This document shows, in pieces, positions 35,329 to 45,086 of a stretch of DNA of 64,000 nucleotides. A program made the position numbers and the translations under genes. Origin of the DNA: Favolaschia claudopus (taxonomy: Eukaryota; Basidiomycota; Agaricomycetes; Agaricales; Mycenaceae). The notes under the pieces are model-generated. The model made no database searches. It was not told where the DNA came from and saw only the letters and a list, made by a program, of their open reading frames with translations. The stretch covers positions 310,001 through 374,000 of the forward strand of contig JAWWNJ010000107.1 in NCBI GenBank assembly GCA_037176885.1, read 5' to 3'. Positions within the stretch are counted from its first letter, which is position 1; every line of letters starts with the position of its first letter.

Positions 35329-35916
35329 ATGCCTTTCAACTCCCTGGAGGAGGAATACGCCTTTATTTATCTAGAGGATCACCCCGTAGGTTTCTCCTTG
35401 TTCTGTCGTAAATAACGGCTTATCCCTTTCCTAGTCTCTTAACTCGTGTACTCAGTGCGCAGACCGCGGTCAGGACTGCGTATTCTCCTTCTGGGGCAGG
35501 GCTTGCGCTGCTTGCGAGGAGAGGCTTTGCAACTATTGCAGCTTCCGTTGGTTCTATCGCTGGCAGATGTTCCGTATTTCTCCTGAGTTCACTTCGCTCC
35601 GTAAGCCTCCCGCTTAACTAACGGCTAAGTCAATTAACCAAGACGCTTGACAGGTCCCCGCTTTGGCCGGGTGATGTTCCCCTACGCTTTCCTTCACCTT
35701 CACATACAGTCGATCATGGAGACTATTTGGGAGGAGACTTATATGGCCCGCTGCGACCAAGTCAAGCGTCGTATTGACGCAGCTAAGTCTACTGCCGAGA
35801 TTGCCCACCTCCGTACCTATTTTGACCGCCTTGAGTTTGGCGCAATTGCCTACCGATGGCTAAGCCACAGGCACTGTGTCCTACGTCTCCAAGAGATTTG
35901 CCGAGGGGAAGCTTAA
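35329..35916 (+). CDS. Cargo gene 3: small zinc-cluster protein, three exons
   Basis: Exons 35329-35385, 35435-35600 and 35654-35916 give 161 aa (introns 49 and 53 bp, phases 0 and 1). The start context CTTCGCTATG follows a pyrimidine-rich leader. Exon 2 carries the cluster at 35447-35539, C-X2-C-X6-C-X8-C-X2-C-X7-C, with one extra Cys in the last loop. The GR-A/G-C turn before Cys 4 (WGRAC) matches cargo gene 2 (WGRGC). Exon 3 is helical, with Cys and His residues near its end. It is a clear tandem paralogue of gene 2, 115 bp downstream. Confidence 0.75.
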
Positions 35917-36129
35917 TTAATTGGCCCTTAGTTTACCCAGCCGCTCGTTCTAGTTTAGCCCAGACCCTCCTGTATCTTATCCGGTAGTTCGGTTATAGAT
36001 TCAAGGTGATCGAATTAAACTTGAGACAGTCCGGAGGGGTTGACTCGTCAGCGATCCACCTTTATTTAGGTGGACTCTGCCTTTTTGCGTCTCCAATTAA
36101 TTCTTCTTCCCTTCTTCTAATCTTTCTGT

Positions 36130-37234
36130 ATGGCCCCAACTGCCGATTCTACTCTACTCGACATCGCCGCGCAGGTCGTTGGCTTAAATGAACCTGGCCC
36201 AGCTACAGTGGTGGATTTCTTGTTGATGCTCCAGGAGCGCCGTGTAAGTCTTAGCTTCGTTAATCTAGAAGTCCAAGCCCTTAGCTAACTCCCCACTTTT
36301 CTAGCCTAAGCGTCCCTGCGGCAATTGCGTCAACGCAGGTATCCTCTGCACTCCTACTCGCGCTGGGACTGGTTGCCGCGAGTGCACCCTTCAACTCTAC
36401 TCCACTTGCGAGTTTATGGACGTTAATCGTTTTGTCGAGGAGCACGAGAAAGGTTTAGCCACTTTTATGCGTAGCCATAGTACGTCTTCCTCTTTTTCCT
36501 TTATCTGACGTTGGATTAACCTCCGTTTTGTTTAACTAGAGCGCAAGCCCAATCCAGATGGTCTAGCCAAGTGGCGCCGTTGGTCGTCGCTTATGATTTA
36601 CGCTGGCCAGATCTTTCCGGCTCACGCTAACCTCGACTTGGTCGCTACTCATACGGCTTATTTCCACATCTTGGGTCGTCTTCCTCTCGACTCGCTCTCT
36701 GTTATCCTGTCGGTCATCGAGACTTCCCTTCCTGGCCGAATTCCCATCAGCACTATTTTGCGTACTTTGGTTTCTCGTAAGCGCGCCGCCCTGGAGGCGG
36801 CTGGTCCAGATATTCCTTGGATCGCACCCCTTCCCATGGGACCGACGGACTCTCCTCACCAAGCTAGGATTTTCCCTTTAACCAACACTCGCGTTAATCC
36901 TGACCCCGTCGCTGGCCCATCTATCCAGGGCGTTATGCCCGATGGTTCGAGTGCAGCCTTTAACTGGTCCACCCTCGCTTCACTCATCAACGACCAGTAC
37001 AAAGACGACATCCCCGTCCGGTCGCCTCGTTCCATCCTTAACGGTCCTGACCCTGACTTAGCCGAGGGCTCCGTGTCTATCTTTGTCGACACTAGCCTTA
37101 GTGCTGTCGGAGGTTCTTCCGTCCGCGAGCAGCTAACTAAAGAGTCCACCAGTGAGAAGGATCTCATCTCTTCGGTGCTTGACTGCGTTGATACCGCCCT
37201 TATCTTTGGGGAGGACGCCGCCAGCGACTTTTAG
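36130..37234 (+). CDS. Cargo gene 4: zinc-cluster protein, three exons
   Basis: Exons 36130-36243, 36305-36479 and 36540-37234 give 327 aa (introns 61 and 60 bp, phases 0 and 1). The ATG follows a long pyrimidine-rich stretch. Exon 2 holds the cluster at 36317-36409, C-X2-C-X6-C-X8-C-X2-C-X7-C. Exon 3 encodes a helical segment (WRRWSSLMIYAGQIFPAHAN) and then a Pro/Ser/Asp-rich tail with many acidic residues, as in activation or degradation regions. Position of the cluster exon and intron phases are those of genes 1-3. Confidence 0.75.
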
Positions 37235-37903
37235 ATACCTTAGCTCGGTAGACGGTTTTAGTCCTTAGGATGTTTGTATGGCCTTTTCACAATTAAACGT
37301 AGTTTATTTTGTGAATCGTCTGGCTTATCCACCTGAGGTCATAAGCTCTAGCTAAGCCGTTTGATTTGACAGATTGTGTCGGTTTAGCCGCTGTCATGAC
37401 CTCACTTCTTAATTAAGCCGACTAAATGACGCGCTCATCTAATTAGCCCGAATTTATGATCGGTCTAACTAGACTTGTTCGCAGGGGTCGTCCTGAGGTG
37501 CCGACAAGCACTTCGTTAAGGTGGGGCGTCTTAGCCGGTGATCTGAGTCAGTCTTTTCTTAGCCTAACTCCGAATCGTTTATCCAGCGTCCGCTTGGCCT
37601 TAACCACACTTGTTCGCGCCATGCCCAGGCTCTTTGATTTGCAATATAGGGAAGGGTTCCTGATCACAAAAACGCTTCATCCCTTAGCTACTGTCAGACG
37701 TTGCTTTAATTTAATTCTGGCGGAGCTCCGCAGGATCAGAGAAATTTCGAAAATTCCGCCTGATTAACCGCAGTCTCACTCCCCCATTTTTAAATTACAA
37801 CTGTCCCAGTTGCTAGACAATGGGCGAGCTATTTAAGCACTATTCCCCTTATGTCCCTCTTTCAGTATCGTATCCACTTCTCTTCTCGCTTCCCATTTCG
37901 ACT
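37235..37903. other. Cargo intergenic region 4-5 with a 103-codon ORF
   Basis: An ATG frame at 37456-37767 (103 aa, Arg/Leu-rich, helical) has no paralogue or motif here. It may be an exon or a chance frame. The rest is AT-rich with TTAGCTAG-like words. Confidence 0.3.
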
Positions 37904-39355
37904 ATGTCTGCCGAAACTGCTTCTGAGATTATTCCCCCGGAAATCGCCAACCTCTGGAAGGTTGTAGAGGAGAACATCACGCTCACGATGTCCTGCAATT
38001 TCCCTGCCCATCTCCCACACCGAACGTTGCAACTCTTCGAGCAGACAGCGGAGCATATGGTGCGTCTTGACTAGATTAACCAGGCTTTTTAGCTAACAGG
38101 TTTATCTGTCTAAGGCCTCCTTATTTCCTTATCCCAAAGTCGTTGCACCCATTCTCGCTATTTACGACGCCTTCTTTCGCTACCAGAACAAGTTCCGCCA
38201 ATTTTGGGCTACTCAGGACAAGAAAGCTCCCATCCCTCCCTCTATCGAAGCGGTCTTTGCCTATATTGAAGATCTCCAGAAGGTTCGTAACCGTTTGCGC
38301 GCCAACAAGGCTGCCGCCGAGCAGGAGGCGCGCGAGAGGGCCCGTCAGGAGAAGGAGGAGGCGCTTAAAGAGGCTAACCAGGGTACGCCTAAGAAGGTGC
38401 GTTTAGCTAGTTCCTTTTCTATTCAGCCTATCTAAGCCGTCCTCCTTATTCTCTAGTCTCGCAAGAAGAAGAAGTCCGCCCCCGATATCCATGATACCGA
38501 GGACGAGGTAGAGATTATCACGGAGGCTCTCCCCGAGGAGGACGTCCCTATGGACGACGCATCCGTTGTAGGCTGTCCTTTATTCCGTTTAACCTTTCCC
38601 TCATTAACCGTTCCATTATTATAGGACGCCTCCACCGAACCCATCGATGAAGAGGCTTTTATGGCAGAAATCGACGCTATTGAGAACGCTAGCAAGGTCA
38701 AAGCCAAGACTCCAGTTAAAGCCCTGGTACGTTCGCTAAATCACGACGTGTTCCCAATCGTTTAACTATCCTTCGTCTTAGCCTAAAATCTCCAAGTCTA
38801 AATCGACTCCTCGCCCTGAGACAGTACGCATTCCTTATACCCGTGTTGCTCGCCTCAACCGTAGTGCTCGTGTTTACCACAAAGCTATGAAGGTTATCAG
38901 CAAGACCAACCCCACGGAGGCTGCCCAAGTCGCTAACGAGGTACCCCAATCTAGCCGCAAGCGCCGTCGCGCTAATTCCTTCATCGAGGCTAACCCCGTT
39001 CCCCAGGGTCAGTCTCTATTTCCCATATTTTCGCCTTAGCTAAGTGTTCTATCGGCTGCCAGCGACTGATCAAGGCACGGCTAAGGCCAAGGACCTTATT
39101 GCGCTCGCCCAGAAGCTCGTTATTCACAAACCAGCCGTTATTTCCGATAGAGCTCTTATCCGTGCTGAATACGAGAACCGCTCCGAGATCGGTTTCATTA
39201 TTCATCGCTTGGAATACTTTGGCATGATTGCCGAGCGACTTTGTAATGAACAGGAGCGACTGGTGGCCCTTCTGGCGGAGCGCGACCTTAAGGCCAGCGA
39301 TACTCCTCCCACAAGGTATGTTTCCTTTACTTCGACGCAGGACTCCCTATTCTAA
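37904..39355 (+). CDS. Cargo gene 5: charged coiled-coil protein with basic patches, six exons
   Basis: Exons 37904-38059, 38115-38396, 38457-38567, 38625-38726, 38782-39007 and 39063-39355 join in phase to give about 389 aa. Introns are 55-60 bp. An upstream in-frame ATG at 37820 is possible, but 37904 has the CT-rich leader seen in genes 3 and 4. The protein has a helical N domain, a Glu/Ala/Arg coiled coil near residue 130, SRKKKK and SRKRRR nuclear-localisation-like patches around an acidic stretch, and a helical C domain. It has no zinc cluster. The last codons could instead splice (GTATGT donor at 39316) to a stop near 39370. It ends tail to tail with pol, 157 bp apart. Confidence 0.65.
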
Positions 39356-39511
39356 CATTTTCTTTAGCTAGACTTGTTCGCCCTTATGCGCATCTCAGCT
39401 CAGTTCCAGTCAAACTCTATACCGTCTTTACTCTACCCACTCCACTGTCCTTACTAGAATAACCAGTTTGCCGTTGCGTTTTATTATCCGATTGAGAGAC
39501 CGTTACGATGT

Positions 39512-42500
39512 TTAGACGTTAATTCGCTTGGATCTCCTCGGATTATCCGTGGTCCAGTTATTGTCCCTTTCATCTAAGTCCTCATCGTCTTCGCTAGGCT
39601 CTGGTTCATCCTCAGACAAGTCAGCGTCATCCATCTGGTCCCAGTCAGGGTTTAGATGGACCTTGTCGAATTGTAGGTCTTTTCCTTTATATTCGACAAC
39701 CTTATCCTCGGACTCAGCCAACTCATCTAGTTCGGCCGAAGTCATGTCGATTAGTTTCTCAATGTTGCCGGGTAAGTCTAACTTTTCCCTAGCTAAGAAC
39801 GGCACGACTCTGAACTTCGCCAGTTTCCCTCTAAACATTGCCCCATTCATTTCGCAGCAAAGGTAAGCCCCATTCCTTGTCCGTCTTACTACCACCATAG
39901 GTCCGAGAAACCGCGGGTCCATTTTGGAGTTAAGCGATTTTTCAACCGTGGTATTTCTGACTAAGACTAGATCACCGGGATCAAAGTTGTAATCTTTAAT
40001 CGTTTTATAGTGAATTCGAGCGTATCTTTCTGCGGCAATGACTTTCTCCCGGGTAACTCTATCCCTCATTTCTTCTATATGTTGGATATGCTTGGCTAAG
40101 GCCTTTGCCCTTAAACCAACTAGCTCTTCGGTGCTGATTATCTTCCCTGGATATTCAACTAACCAAGTCGCTTCGTCCAAGTCCAGAGGAATTGTAGGAT
40201 GAGCACCTGTGACTGCAAAATAGGGAGAGCATCCCAGGCCGCGCCTAGTAGTGATTCTGTCTGCCCATAGGACTTGAGATAAAAACCAAAACCATTTCCT
40301 AGCGTCACCTCCAGTAGCTTTATATAGCGACTGTCTTATATCCCAATGAACCCTTTCAACTGGCCCATTCGCTTGAGAATTATAAGGAGATATTCTAATC
40401 CCAGCAATCCCATATTTGGAGTTAAGCCAAGCTAAGGCAGCCAGGAATTGTCCAGCATTGTCGGACACTATCCAGGCCGGGCAACCCCACCGGCAGATAA
40501 TCTCTTCAAGCAGGAAGCGCCCTATCGCTTCTGCCGTATCTGAGCGTAAGGCCCTGGCTTCGAGATACCTAGTCAAAGAATCTCTAGCCGCAATTAAGAG
40601 TCTATGCCCGTTTGAAGGTACGCCCATTACCATTACGTCTACGTGAATCTTTTGGAAGATACTAGGCGTGTATGTGGCTACTGGGGGTATCCTCATTAAT
40701 TCCCTTTGTCTAACCTGGCACATTTTGCAGGATTTAATATACCAATCCAGATCTCGTTCAATTTCTGGCCACCAGAATCGAAGTTCAATCATGGATTTCG
40801 AAGAGAAAATGCCTTTGTGCCCTAGACTGTCGTGGGATGCCTTCATTATATACATCCGGTGTTCTTTATTCACAACTAGTCTATGGCCAGAGTCCTCTCC
40901 TCGCCGATACAATTGTCCCTTGTCCAGAAAGAATTTCCTCGAGTACGTTATAAAGCGCCTGTATTGTTTATTGTTAAACTCTTCAGGTCGCTTTAGAGGG
41001 TCCTTAAACCACTCCTCTAGTAACTCTAGTTTTCTATCCTGGTTCTTGGCAGACTCAGTTCTATGTTCCTCCGGATAATTTTCCCGCTTGGAAGGATCAT
41101 ATTTAAAATGTGAGTCGGGGAGCAGTTTTTCAGGTTCTTGGGTTTGGTCCATTAGATAGGCAGGGAATTTCAACCCTTCATCCTCATAGGCCTCCCTAAC
41201 CCGTTTCCCTATCACTAACTCTCCCTTATACTCTTCCACGCAGTTCAAGCTAAACTGCTGTACAGCTTTGTCGAAAGAAGGGATTTCGCCCAGGTCGGGA
41301 TATATTTCTTGGATATACCCTCCCCTTGTGTCAATCTCTCTTTTGAACTCTTCAAAGTCGTACGGTTGAGGAATGTCATATTCCCAGTCTTTATGATCTT
41401 CTGGAGGGGGATTGTCTTCGTACCCAAGCCCTGGATTAGGGTATTCTGGGTCTCCAGGTACTTTCCTCCGTCTAGATAAACCATCTGGTGAAAATGTCAG
41501 ACCTCTGACATGCTTAAGTTCGAAATGGAACATAAGAATTTGCTCTATCCAGCGGTTTATTGTGGCGTTTGGTCCCATCCCTGGATTGTTCAACATCCCC
41601 TTTATATAAAGAGCGTCTGTTTCTACCACCAGTTTACGGCAGCCAAGTAACCAATATTGCATATGGAGTAGGGCTCTTAGTAAACCATACAACTCCCGTT
41701 TTGGCTGAGAGAATCTAGCTTCTCTATCGTTCAAGGGAATTGAATCGAACTTAGCGTAATACTTCTTTTTGGGATCGTCCGGATCACACTGATAGCATTC
41801 TATCCCGACTGCCATCCAAGAAGTATCAACTGCCAGGACAATGCTACTTTCCCATTCATAGTTTAAAGGTTTTAGAGCTTCGCAATGCCTAACCGCGTAC
41901 TTAATTAAGTCCATCGATTTTTGCTCTAGCTCCCCCCAATTAAACAAGATGTCCGCCCTAAGCAGCATAGTTAAGGGTTTAGACATGACTGAGTAAGCTC
42001 TGATGAACATCCGCATGGTCCCAACAACTCCCAGAAATTGTCTAACTTCCGAGACTGTTTCAAGCGGTGGCCACCTTTCAATGACGCCTATCCTGTCCTC
42101 CGATGGTCTTCTCCCTTCGAATGAGCATATATGCCCAACGACCGGAAATTCATCTTTGCAAAGGATGGCTTTAGTCCCCGAAAAGGTACCCCCACAATAT
42201 TTGATCCTCTGTATAACTCTGTTTAAGTTATGCAGATGTTCCCAGACGAAGCGCCTTATTCCAGGATTCCCTTTAATTGTCTCGTATACTCCTTTTAAAT
42301 TTAGATAGCGAGTTCCCGGTCCTCGAATAGGAACATCGTCTATGTAGGGAATAGCGACGTGAGGTATTTCATCCCTTAGAATAAAGGTTACATCGTCGTG
42401 GAAAATGGGTACTGAGTTAGTCCAGCCTTGTGGTAACTTAACTAGTCTGTGAGCTCCGAATGGAGTCTGGAACGTAGTGAAGTCCCTCGAGCTTTCAGCT

Positions 42501-43624
42501 AAATCTCTATGGTCATACCCAGAGTATAAATCTAACACAGCACCGCAGGCTCTGCCCGCGAAGTGGTTAGCTAACTCATCCGTTGCCGGTGGAATCCCAG
42601 AATGGGCAATAGTGACCGCGTTTAGAGGTTCTAAGGCATGGACTAGCCGAATAGACTTCCCATCCTTCTTGATCACCCCAAAGAATTTTGAGCGGTAAGA
42701 CGAATTAGACGGTTCGTAAACTCCCGCGTCTATTTTCTTCTTGATTACCCGACAGAATTCTTCTAATTGGCCCCTGGGTATGGGTATGCTCTTTTCTACC
42801 CAGACCTTGTGTTCCACTACTGGCATTTCGACTGGCGGGAAGAAATCATGCCTAAAGCACCCTCTTTCAGAGTCATCCCAGGCGAAGGCAGCTTCTTGAA
42901 CCATCATTAAATAATGTAGCAGCTTTCTCTCTTCTGGCCAAAGAAAGTCCCCTTCGTGGATGCTATCTATGATCTCTTTTCGTTCAGCCGTGTATTTCCC
43001 AGACGGAGTAAAATCCGGCGGATTAGGTATTAATTCTGGCATTCCCTCCAGAGGGTTGCCTAGAATTTGCCTCTTGATCCTATATTGCTCTGGTAGGTCC
43101 CCGTATATTGGCCTAGTCTTCAGAGCAACCGGTTTATACTTCTTTCCAGCAAATACTTGGACAAGTTTTTCCTTCTTGACCCATGTCCATTGCGAACGGG
43201 TCAAATCCTCTTTTGGAGGAGATATGAAGTCTATCTTCTCACAGCAGAGGCACCTATGCGTTGGTTCAAACTCGTGGGCTGGCTTCTTGTCTACTTCCTC
43301 TACCATAGGTCTGATTCCAAATTCCTTAGGTAGGTGTTCTTCGAACTGGAGTATCTGATATCCAGACCCATCCGTTTTTCTAACCGGTCTACTAGTCTCT
43401 TGTTTAATCCACTGATTAAGTAAAACTGAGGCTTCTATATCCTCGTTTAACTCGTCACAGCTTTTAGAGGCTAATAAATACGCAAGGGTTATGTCTGATT
43501 CCTTAAACGAGTTGCCGTTGCGGGGTGGAAGGTAGCCTTGTATCTCCATTTCCCCTACCGAGTTAAACCCCACTTGTATTGCTACCTCTTCTCCTCGATT
43601 AATCAAGTCATCGAAGGGGCTTGA
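39512..43624 (-). CDS. pol: Pol: reverse transcriptase, RNase H, integrase
   Basis: The frame is entered by -1 frameshifting at 43630-43624 and is open for 1370 codons. It has no ATG until about residue 25. RT core: LPQGWTNSV, then the catalytic YIDD (typical Y-x-DD). RNase H follows with AVDTS, a Glu in RELYGLL, ETDALY and SPDGLSRR. The integrase shows an H-H-C-C zinc site (HDSLGH ... CKMCQ) and the D-D-E triad in HVDVMVMG, VSDNAGQF and GPVERVHW. A GPY/F-like DPRFLGPMVV segment follows, and the tail is acidic. I see no chromodomain. The order RT-RH-IN places it in Ty3/Gypsy. Every catalytic residue I looked for is present and the frame is unbroken. Confidence 0.92.
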   Translation of the reverse strand, partial: SSPFDDLINRGEEVAIQVGFNSVGEMEIQGYLPPRNGNSFKESDITLAYLLASKSCDELNEDIEASVLLNQWIKQETSRPVRKTDGSGYQILQFEEHLPKEFGIRPMVEEVDKKPAHEFEPTHRCLCCEKIDFISPPKEDLTRSQWTWVKKEKLVQVFAGKKYKPVALKTRPIYGDLPEQYRIKRQILGNPLEGMPELIPNPPDFTPSGKYTAERKEIIDSIHEGDFLWPEERKLLHYLMMVQEAAFAWDDSERGCFRHDFFPPVEMPVVEHKVWVEKSIPIPRGQLEEFCRVIKKKIDAGVYEPSNSSYRSKFFGVIKKDGKSIRLVHALEPLNAVTIAHSGIPPATDELANHFAGRACGAVLDLYSGYDHRDLAESSRDFTTFQTPFGAHRLVKLPQGWTNSVPIFHDDVTFILRDEIPHVAIPYIDDVPIRGPGTRYLNLKGVYETIKGNPGIRRFVWEHLHNLNRVIQRIKYCGGTFSGTKAILCKDEFPVVGHICSFEGRRPSEDRIGVIERWPPLETVSEVRQFLGVVGTMRMFIRAYSVMSKPLTMLLRADILFNWGELEQKSMDLIKYAVRHCEALKPLNYEWESSIVLAVDTSWMAVGIECYQCDPDDPKKKYYAKFDSIPLNDREARFSQPKRELYGLLRALLHMQYWLLGCRKLVVETDALYIKGMLNNPGMGPNATINRWIEQILMFHFELKHVRGLTFSPDGLSRRRKVPGDPEYPNPGLGYEDNPPPEDHKDWEYDIPQPYDFEEFKREIDTRGGYIQEIYPDLGEIPSFDKAVQQFSLNCVEEYKGELVIGKRVREAYEDEGLKFPAYLMDQTQEPEKLLPDSHFKYDPSKRENYPEEHRTESAKNQDRKLELLEEWFKDPLKRPEEFNNKQYRRFITYSRKFFLDKGQLYRRGEDSGHRLVVNKEHRMYIMKASHDSLGHKGIFSSKSMIELRFWWPEIERDLDWYIKSCKMCQVRQRELMRIPPVATYTPSIFQKIHVDVMVMGVPSNGHRLLIAARDSLTRYLEARALRSDTAEAIGRFLLEEIICRWGCPAWIVSDNAGQFLAALAWLNSKYGIAGIRISPYNSQANGPVERVHWDIRQSLYKATGGDARKWFWFLSQVLWADRITTRRGLGCSPYFAVTGAHPTIPLDLDEATWLVEYPGKIISTEELVGLRAKALAKHIQHIEEMRDRVTREKVIAAERYARIHYKTIKDYNFDPGDLVLVRNTTVEKSLNSKMDPRFLGPMVVVRRTRNGAYLCCEMNGAMFRGKLAKFRVVPFLAREKLDLPGNIEKLIDMTSAELDELAESEDKVVEYKGKDLQFDKVHLNPDWDQMDDADLSEDEPEPSEDDEDLDERDNNWTTDNPRRSKRINV

Positions 43625-45075
43625 AAACCCTGGGTTGCACTGCCCGGGTTATCTTGCGCAACCTTACTACTGCTTCCACCGCCTGACTCCAGGACAGTTT
43701 CAACCGTGGGAGGTTTGTACGTTCCTCGCGCCCATGTGACCATTGTAGCGCGTTTAAACGTAATCGGGTCCGTAATAGTGATGGTGCACTCTCCATCTGG
43801 TTCATTCTGGGACGAAGCTCTAGTTAAGACTTCGAAGGGTCTCCCCAGCAAAATCTCATAGGCTGGGTTCTCCATTATATGCACCTGAAGGCGAGCCACA
43901 ATATCCCCAAAACGGAACAACACGTTCTTGGCTAAACCAACCGACTTCTTATAAGTCAGATTAGCTGCTTGCATGGTAATTACAACACCTGGGTCCCAAG
44001 TTAGTCCTAAACGTTCAGCCGTAGCTTTAGCCATGGACACAATCTGAGAACCACTGTCAACTACCGCTTCTACCCGTTCTTTGCCTTCAATTACAGGGAA
44101 CATTACCCTAATAGGTTCCGAATCGTTAGCTACATAGTTTTCCGCCAAGGTTTGGTAGATTTGTTTTGGAGCTTCATCCGCCCCAAATGAGTTGTAATAT
44201 TCAACTACTGGGTCCGTGATGATTAAAGCCCCTTCAGGTATTCCTTCCTCATTCGGTGGAGCGATAATTAAGCTTTCAAACACTTCAACCGTGGCTACAT
44301 CCACAGCATCGTAATCCAGCTTTAATCCCTCCTCCCCGTTTAAGTCAGAGAATAAGTCTACCTCTTGAACAAGAAAGTCTTTGGCTATTTTCGGCTTAAC
44401 ATAAGGTACTCTGACCTTAGTGGCCTTTATCTTCACCTCTTTAGACACAGCGGGGCTTACCGCTAGAAGTTCTTTCTGGGTCATGGTAATAGGTAGATTC
44501 CCACACCTTTCGGCGAGGTCCTTAGCTATTCCTGGGTCTACAGTCCGACTTTCTAAACGATATGCCTTATCTACTGGCCTGGGTATATTAACTGTAACAG
44601 TTGGAGGAAGCGGAGGTGAAGAATCTTTTGTCTGGCTAGACTCTGCCTCTTTTATTAAATCGCTCATTTCCTCGGGTAGTGATTCTTGAGAAGTCTGGCT
44701 AGGTTGCGAGGCAGGGTTCGATTGTCTTTCAACCCATTCTCCAACTAAAGTCTTAACCATCTCGAAAATGCCTTGGCTTCTACCCGACCAAGTCCAGTTT
44801 TTTGCGTCACCGACATGGTTAAGCGATTTGAATGGTTCCTCTAACCCAACAACTTTTGGTAGGAAGGGTCTCAAGGTTTCTAGGAAAACTTTCAACTCCC
44901 TCTGATTAGTTGGCTCTGGCCAGTCTTTTAGCCGGGCTATAAACATCCCCATATCTTGCTCCAATTCATCTATGAACTTTACTCGCCAATTTTTATTCTT
45001 GTCTGATTCGCTAGCCTTTTCTCGGTTCTCCGGAGGCCTGGCTGGTGGTCTAACGGGTATTTCCACCGCCTCCAT
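43603..45075 (-). CDS. Protease ORF (retropepsin-like aspartic protease)
   Basis: 490 codons from ATG 45075. As a Gag-Pro fusion it would be read from 45090 after a -1 shift at the end of gag. The first 280 residues are hydrophilic. The C-terminal part holds the active-site VVDSGSQIVSM (D-S-G) and the second hydrophobic-Gly signature ILLGRPF. Such enzymes mature the Gag and Pol polyproteins. The stop TGA (43605-43603) lies inside pol, and the last 47 nt overlap the pol frame. Keeping the protease in its own frame between two shift sites is unusual for a fungal Gypsy element. Confidence 0.85.
   Translation of the reverse strand: MEAVEIPVRPPARPPENREKASESDKNKNWRVKFIDELEQDMGMFIARLKDWPEPTNQRELKVFLETLRPFLPKVVGLEEPFKSLNHVGDAKNWTWSGRSQGIFEMVKTLVGEWVERQSNPASQPSQTSQESLPEEMSDLIKEAESSQTKDSSPPLPPTVTVNIPRPVDKAYRLESRTVDPGIAKDLAERCGNLPITMTQKELLAVSPAVSKEVKIKATKVRVPYVKPKIAKDFLVQEVDLFSDLNGEEGLKLDYDAVDVATVEVFESLIIAPPNEEGIPEGALIITDPVVEYYNSFGADEAPKQIYQTLAENYVANDSEPIRVMFPVIEGKERVEAVVDSGSQIVSMAKATAERLGLTWDPGVVITMQAANLTYKKSVGLAKNVLFRFGDIVARLQVHIMENPAYEILLGRPFEVLTRASSQNEPDGECTITITDPITFKRATMVTWARGTYKPPTVETVLESGGGSSSKVAQDNPGSATQGFQAPSMT
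43624..43630 (-). promoter_or_regulatory. -1 frameshift site, protease to pol (G GGT TTT)
   Basis: In the protease zero frame the codons are CAG GGT TTT CAA. This fits the X XXY YYZ slippery rule with X=G, Y=T. A one-base backward slip enters exactly the pol frame, 19 nt before the protease stop. Confidence 0.75.
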
Positions 45076-45086
45076 CCTTGAACGCT

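Noticed and set aside
39512..39700. Chromodomain at the end of Pol
   Set aside because: The C-terminal tail is acidic and Ser/Asp-rich; no aromatic-cage pattern is visible.
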